From an uncultured Bacilli bacterium (GTDB lineage: Bacteria > Bacillota_I > Bacilli_A > RF39 > UBA660): a DNA stretch of 18,614 bases. The stretch covers positions 1-18,614 of the forward strand of contig CANQER010000004.1 of NCBI GenBank assembly GCA_947595415.1, written 5' to 3'. Made by a program: the position numbers and the translations under genes. Below, in pieces: positions 14,859 to 18,614 of this stretch (position 1 is the stretch's first letter; the number at the start of each line of letters is the position of its first letter). The notes beneath the pieces were generated by a model that saw only the letters and a list, made by a program, of their open reading frames with translations, was not told the origin of the DNA and did not search any database.

Positions 14859-16609
14859 ACAATATATATACTATATGTTTTACCTTGAGTGAATGTATAA
14901 GCTTTACCACCTTGAATAGGAGATGATGGATGAATTAATCCACTAGTTAAAGTATTATGAGATTTTTTAACAATGTTAAATGTTACTCCAGGACACAAAC
15001 TAGTTAGTTTTGATTTTAGATTACTAATAGTTTTACTAGTATTACCTATCGCTAACCAACCTTCTTGAATTACGATGTTACTGTATGTTTTAGCAGAACC
15101 ACTACTAAGTGTAATATACATACTTGTATTTTTAGGTACTGTTGTTCCACTTTTAAATTGTTGACTTACAGCATAGTCTTTTTTGATTGTATCGTTATAA
15201 GATGAATAGTTAAAACTACATACTAAACCAATTTCTGAACATTTATTTTTAATATAAGTTTTACTTTGATTGTAGAAATTAGGAATAGTAATTTTACCAC
15301 CTTTAGAATATTTGACTAATATTTTTTTATTTGTATCTATATATTCACCAACTTTTGGATCAGTACTTATGATATATCCAGGTTCAACTTTATCACTATA
15401 TACATCTTCTAAATCGTAGTTTAAATTTAAACTATCTGCCCAAGCTTTAAAGTCTTGGTATTTTTTAAATTCTTTCATTTTTAACTTACCTAATGAGGTA
15501 GTTATAACAATATTGGTTCCTTCTTCAACTAGATCACCTTTACTATAATTAGCTTTAATTATTTTACCAACCTCCATATTACTATATTCTTCTTTAAAGG
15601 TTACTTTAAGTTTGTTTTGGATGATAAAATCAGTAGCTTCTTTAACAGTCATACTTTTAAAGTCAGGTATCATAATTTCTTTTCCTTTTGAAATAGTAAT
15701 TGTAACTAAATCTTTAGAAGGGGATAATATAGTATTTACATCTACATCTTGACTTATTACATAGTCTTTTTTAATGGTATTAGAAAATTCATAATTTATT
15801 TTATAGTTTAAACCATTTCTTTTAAGCCATAAGGTAGCATCAAAATTACTCATGTTAACTAAATCAATCATTGATACATCAGGTAGTTTTTCATTACTAA
15901 GGGATACTGTTAGAATGATTTTAGTGTTTCTTTTTATTTGGCCACTTTTATTTTGACCAATTATTATATCTTTTTTTTCTTCATTTTTGACATAGTTAAT
16001 TATAACGTTGTTTAAATAGTTTTCTTTTATTACCTCAACAGCTTCATCGATATTCCAACCAAGCATATTAGGAATAATTACTTCTTTTTCATAATTTGGT
16101 CCATTTGATACGATAAAGTTAATTTTATCAATACTATCAATTGGTTCATTTGGAGTCGCACTTTGAGAGATGATTGAAAATTCTTCTATGTTATCACTAT
16201 ATTCATAAACTTGACTTACTTCAATTTTATTACTACTAGCCCAAGAAAGACCTTTTTGGATGTTTTCACCTACAAAGTTAGGAGTAAGAGTTACGTTAGT
16301 TTGTGTTTTTTCAAGTAGGTTATATCCTATAAGACCTATAAAAAGAATACCTATAAATAAACCTAAGACTTTTTTACCTAATTCTTTTTTGATAAAGATT
16401 AAAATTATAAATAAAAATATAATTAAAGTTATTAAAGAACCATTTATAACTAAATCTAAATTATCTATATTTTTAACTACATAATAAACTCCTAGTCCTA
16501 GAGTAAATATTAAAACTAGAGCTAAAATAAAATTAATAAATCCATGTTTTTTTTCTTTAACTTCATTTCGATTTAATCTTCTTAAAATCTCTTTTTTATC
16601 TTCATTCAT
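14852..16609 (-). CDS. PASTA-domain membrane protein without kinase or transpeptidase
   Basis: A 585-residue protein with a charged cytoplasmic N-terminus (1-23), three membrane helices (about 24-45, 53-73, 81-98), then an extracellular chain of about six PASTA repeats (roughly 107-170, 176-238, 241-308, 312-373, 376-436, 440-503). Each repeat carries the family pattern, such as PNFVG...A, IPNMLGWNIDEA, or VISQ...G..V..G/N..I...VS.G. A final Cys-containing module spans about 510-585. PASTA domains bind muropeptides or lipid II and normally sit on PrkC/StkP kinases or PBP2x. Neither catalytic domain is present here, although the chain is complete with its own start (GTGGTGG ribosome site) and terminator. 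A wall-sensing or scaffolding role is inferred. Confidence 0.85.
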   Translation of the reverse strand: MNEDKKEILRRLNRNEVKEKKHGFINFILALVLIFTLGLGVYYVVKNIDNLDLVINGSLITLIIFLFIILIFIKKELGKKVLGLFIGILFIGLIGYNLLEKTQTNVTLTPNFVGENIQKGLSWASSNKIEVSQVYEYSDNIEEFSIISQSATPNEPIDSIDKINFIVSNGPNYEKEVIIPNMLGWNIDEAVEVIKENYLNNVIINYVKNEEKKDIIIGQNKSGQIKRNTKIILTVSLSNEKLPDVSMIDLVNMSNFDATLWLKRNGLNYKINYEFSNTIKKDYVISQDVDVNTILSPSKDLVTITISKGKEIMIPDFKSMTVKEATDFIIQNKLKVTFKEEYSNMEVGKIIKANYSKGDLVEEGTNIVITTSLGKLKMKEFKKYQDFKAWADSLNLNYDLEDVYSDKVEPGYIISTDPKVGEYIDTNKKILVKYSKGGKITIPNFYNQSKTYIKNKCSEIGLVCSFNYSSYNDTIKKDYAVSQQFKSGTTVPKNTSMYITLSSGSAKTYSNIVIQEGWLAIGNTSKTISNLKSKLTSLCPGVTFNIVKKSHNTLTSGLIHPSSPIQGGKAYTFTQGKTYSIYIVG

Positions 16610-16624
16610 ATTACCACCACTTTA

Positions 16625-16630
16625 ATTATA
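16625..16630 (-). promoter_or_regulatory. Probable -10 of the PASTA gene
   Basis: TATAAT on the minus strand 16 nt upstream of the ATG at 16609. The -35 at 17-nt spacing (TTCTGT) is weak, so the call is modest. Confidence 0.4.
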
Positions 16631-16691
16631 ACCTATTTATAAAAAAAACAGAATAGATAAATTAAAATTATAAAATATTTTACATATTTAC

Positions 16692-16720
16692 TTGACTAAA
16701 TTGAATATATCGCTTAATAT
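16692..16720 (+). promoter_or_regulatory. Promoter of the NlpC/P60-prepilin operon
   Basis: TTGACT (16692-16697), 17-nt spacer, TAATAT (16715-16720), giving a start near 16727. The AGGAG site (16727-16731) then sits almost at the 5' end of a leader of about 12 nt. TATAAT at 16718-16723 overlaps but would have a 20-nt spacer. Confidence 0.55.
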
Positions 16721-16738
16721 AATACTAGGAGCGTATGT

Positions 16739-18088
16739 ATGAAGGTAAAGGTAATTGTGGTAATTTTAGTTATCGATCTTTTAATAGGAGGTATTTTACT
16801 AATAACTTTTTTATCAAATAGAATTCCTAAGGTTAAAATAGTATATAATGATTTTAATGTTACAGTAAACTTTTCTTACAACATTTTTTCTGAAGATGGT
16901 TGGTGTATTTTAAAAGAGAAAAATGAAATACCTAGTTTATCAGATGATTGGGTAAAGGCAATTTCTGGTAAGTGTAGTTATACAATCGATAACTATAAAA
17001 AATACTATTTGTTTATCAAGAACAAATATGATAAAATAAGTGATAGTATGTTAGTAAGTACTAGTGTTGATAAAATTACTAGTTTTAAAGTTAGTAAAAA
17101 CACTTATTACCTACCTATAAATACTAGTAAAAAAATAAAACCTAAAATTAAATACGTTGGAAAACCTGATTTAAGTATTAAGTGGGAAACTTCTAATGAA
17201 AGTGTCGCTACTGTAAGTAAGGGGATTATAAAAACTCATAAAAAAGGTAGTGCTACTATTACAGCAAGTACTTCTTATAACGATGTTTTGAAAATAAAAG
17301 TTGTAGTTACTAATTTAATAGATAAACCTACATTAAACACTAATAAACTGTCTCTTCCTTGTAAAAAATACACAAAAAAAGAAGCTGAGTTACTTGATAA
17401 AATTTTACTAGATAGGATAAATGAAGCAGGGTATAAAACACGTGCTGGAGTAGTCGCAGCTCTTAGATTTTTAACTTTAGAGTTTCCTTACAGAATTGAT
17501 TACTTTTTTGAAAATGGACGATTAAACAATAATGCTGGGGGAGATTATATTGATGCTGAAGGAAGGTATTATCATAAAGGATTATATCTAAGTGAGGATA
17601 AATTTAAAGATGTTGTTAAGTCTTTATCAGGACCTGTTATATGGGGTTGTCCTTTAACTAATTGGGAAAATCAATATGGTTATGTAAGAGGAAGGATGTA
17701 TCCTAATGGACTTGATTGTAGTGGTTTTATAAGTTGGGCTTTACTAAATGGAGGATTTGATGTAGGTGATACAGGAGCTGGTATCGACTATAGTAGAAAT
17801 GATAATTTGTCAGATTTAGGAGAAAGGCTTCCTATTACTTATGATCTTATGACTTCAGGGAAAGTAAAAGCAGGTGATATTATCGCAGCTGATGGTCATA
17901 TTGCGATGGTTTTAGGAATTGATGATACATATATTTATGTAGCTGAATCAACAGTAAATGGAAGAGGAGTTAATGTTTCAACTTGGACTTTAAGAGGAAG
18001 TATTTTAAATACTAATTTACTTACATATGTAATATTAATGGATGATTATTATAAAAAAGATGGTAACTATAAAGCTATGTGGGAGTAG
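16739..18088 (+). CDS. Membrane-anchored NlpC/P60-type peptidoglycan endopeptidase with Ig-like domain
   Basis: A 449-residue protein. Residues 5-25 form an N-terminal membrane anchor without an obvious lipobox. A poorly defined extracellular domain follows, then a bacterial Ig-like BIG_2 domain at about 110-192 (IKWETSNESVATVSKGIIKTHKKGSATITAS is diagnostic, over several segments). The C-terminal half (about 205-440) is an NlpC/P60 papain-like domain: the nucleophile is in GLDCSGFISWA (C327) and the catalytic His in ADGHIAMVLGI (H387). Relatives cut D-Glu-DAP or similar bonds in stem peptides. An out-of-frame ATG lies 4 nt upstream; the AGGAG spacing favours 16739. The next gene, a prepilin, starts 7 nt after the stop, so the enzyme may open the wall for, or work with, a pilus-like structure. 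Confidence 0.87.
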   Translation: MKVKVIVVILVIDLLIGGILLITFLSNRIPKVKIVYNDFNVTVNFSYNIFSEDGWCILKEKNEIPSLSDDWVKAISGKCSYTIDNYKKYYLFIKNKYDKISDSMLVSTSVDKITSFKVSKNTYYLPINTSKKIKPKIKYVGKPDLSIKWETSNESVATVSKGIIKTHKKGSATITASTSYNDVLKIKVVVTNLIDKPTLNTNKLSLPCKKYTKKEAELLDKILLDRINEAGYKTRAGVVAALRFLTLEFPYRIDYFFENGRLNNNAGGDYIDAEGRYYHKGLYLSEDKFKDVVKSLSGPVIWGCPLTNWENQYGYVRGRMYPNGLDCSGFISWALLNGGFDVGDTGAGIDYSRNDNLSDLGERLPITYDLMTSGKVKAGDIIAADGHIAMVLGIDDTYIYVAESTVNGRGVNVSTWTLRGSILNTNLLTYVILMDDYYKKDGNYKAMWE

Positions 18089-18095
18089 GTGAAAT

Positions 18096-18449
18096 ATGAA
18101 AGGATTTACATTAATTGAAGCTTTAACTGTGTTAGTAGTTTTTGGAATAATTTGTTTAATTGGAATACCTATTGCGAAAAATGTTTTATCTAGATCAAGT
18201 GATAGTTTGTATGATACTCAAGTTAAGTTGATTGAAGATACAGTTGAAGAGATGACTATTGATGATAGAAGTATGTTAGGGAAAGTAAGTTGTATTAATC
18301 TAGAAGATGTTATAAAAAGTGGTTACTTAGATCAAAAACAAATAATTGATCCTAGAAACAATGAGGCAATGGATGGTAGTGTAAATATTACTTATGATGC
18401 TGAATATGACGATTATAGTTTTAAATATCAAGAGACTAGATGTTCTTAA
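18096..18449 (+). CDS. Short type IV prepilin-like protein
   Basis: A 117-residue protein starting MKGFTLIEALTVLVVFGIICLIGIPIAKN in effect: a very short leader ending in Gly3, Phe as first mature residue, Glu at +5, and a single hydrophobic helix. This is the class III signal of type IV pilins, competence pseudopilins and type II secretion pseudopilins. The soluble part is small and acidic, with two Cys residues (SCINLED and the C-terminal TRCS) that could form a disulfide. GTAGGTG overlapping the upstream stop is its ribosome-binding site, so it is co-expressed with the NlpC/P60 enzyme. No prepilin peptidase, ATPase or platform protein is in the window, so the apparatus must be encoded elsewhere. 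Which pilin class it is cannot be told. Confidence 0.8.
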   Translation: MKGFTLIEALTVLVVFGIICLIGIPIAKNVLSRSSDSLYDTQVKLIEDTVEEMTIDDRSMLGKVSCINLEDVIKSGYLDQKQIIDPRNNEAMDGSVNITYDAEYDDYSFKYQETRCS

Positions 18450-18474
18450 AAAGACTTTTTAAAGGTCTTTTTTT
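18448..18474. terminator. Bidirectional intrinsic terminator
   Basis: AAAAAGACTTT (18448-18458) pairs with AAGGTCTTTTT (18462-18472) in an 11-bp stem with one G-U pair, followed by further T. It overlaps the prepilin stop and can also end the minus-strand FtsW/RodA gene. Confidence 0.8.
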
Positions 18475-18614
18475 ATTTTTCATACCTAGATATATTTAGT
18501 AGTATTCCCATACTTATCATAGTGATTAATAAACTAGATCCTCCATAACTTAAAAATGGAAGTGTAACTCCCTTTGCCCTTTTAGAGTTATAAAAAAATA
18601 TAGGGTTGCCTGTA
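18473..18614 (-). CDS. C-terminal end of an FtsW/RodA/SpoVE-family protein (truncated by window edge)
   Basis: The minus-strand frame is open from the right edge to a TAA at 18473-18475, giving 47 codons. It contains [16 protein letters not shown] followed by a last membrane helix ([13 protein letters not shown]) and a short RYEK tail. The LPF[LI]SYGGSS signature near the C-terminus is diagnostic of SEDS-family peptidoglycan glycosyltransferases (FtsW for septation, RodA for elongation). Upstream residues [13 protein letters not shown] differ from the usual TGLLPVTG stretch, including a T7 run that could hide a sequence error. FtsW and RodA cannot be separated from this fragment. It fits the wall-related neighbourhood. 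Confidence 0.8.
   Translation of the reverse strand, partial: TGNPIFFYNSKRAKGVTLPFLSYGGSSLLITMISMGILLNISRYEK

Noticed and set aside
16260..16484. Plus-strand ORF inside the PASTA gene
   Set aside because: Antisense to the membrane-helix and first PASTA region of a complete gene, with no ribosome-binding site.

Overview
The window comes from a very AT-rich, cell-walled, Gram-positive-type bacterium, most likely one of the uncultured gut Bacilli related to Mollicutes (the RF39-like group). That placement is inference. Support comes from strong A/T codon bias, Shine-Dalgarno sites of the AAGGAGG/AAGGTGG type, TTGAAT/TATAAT promoters, and peptidoglycan genes (alanine racemase, MurT/GatD, a PASTA protein, an NlpC/P60 enzyme, an FtsW/RodA tail). 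Tryptophan is TGG in the long housekeeping genes and TGA ends one gene, so the standard bacterial code applies rather than the Mycoplasma code. No rRNA, tRNA, CRISPR array, transposase or integrase is visible.

Layout. 1-630 is the 3' end of a large surface protein. 700-1743 (-) is alanine racemase. 1844-5683 (+) is pyruvate kinase followed by a GH31 glycosidase. 5693-9926 (+) is an operon with its own promoter and a leader hairpin: a small membrane protein, leuS, rnhB, a metallo-beta-lactamase-fold hydrolase and a small Asn/Lys-rich protein. 9939-10103 is a complex control region: a promoter flanked by an inverted repeat, a 13-codon ORF containing nine consecutive G, and a terminator. 10150-12354 is a 734-residue type IV prepilin-like protein ending in an FGE-sulfatase/C-lectin-like domain. 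12408-14472 (-) is murT-gatD. 14592-14837 (+) is a small STAS-like protein. 14852-16609 (-) is a kinase-less PASTA membrane protein. 16739-18449 (+) is a membrane-anchored NlpC/P60 enzyme with a short prepilin. 18473-18614 (-) is the end of an FtsW/RodA-type protein.

How it fits together. Most of the accessory content concerns the cell surface: wall synthesis and remodelling, and prepilin-like proteins. The two large surface proteins (1-630 and 10150-12354) are paralogues whose last ~50 residues look like the variable region of diversity-generating-retroelement (DGR) targets. They share an exactly identical 21-bp 3' block just before the stop. Directly upstream of it is a run of codons in which first and second positions differ while the third base stays T. 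No reverse transcriptase or template repeat is in the window, so a DGR acting in trans, or lying outside the window, is a prediction.

Other points of note: a GatD homologue lacking both the catalytic Cys and His; a GH31 enzyme with Lys at the expected acid/base position; a G9 tract whose length could decide whether a leader ribosome reaches a terminator ahead of the adhesin gene; and a non-T-box terminator hairpin ahead of the leuS operon.
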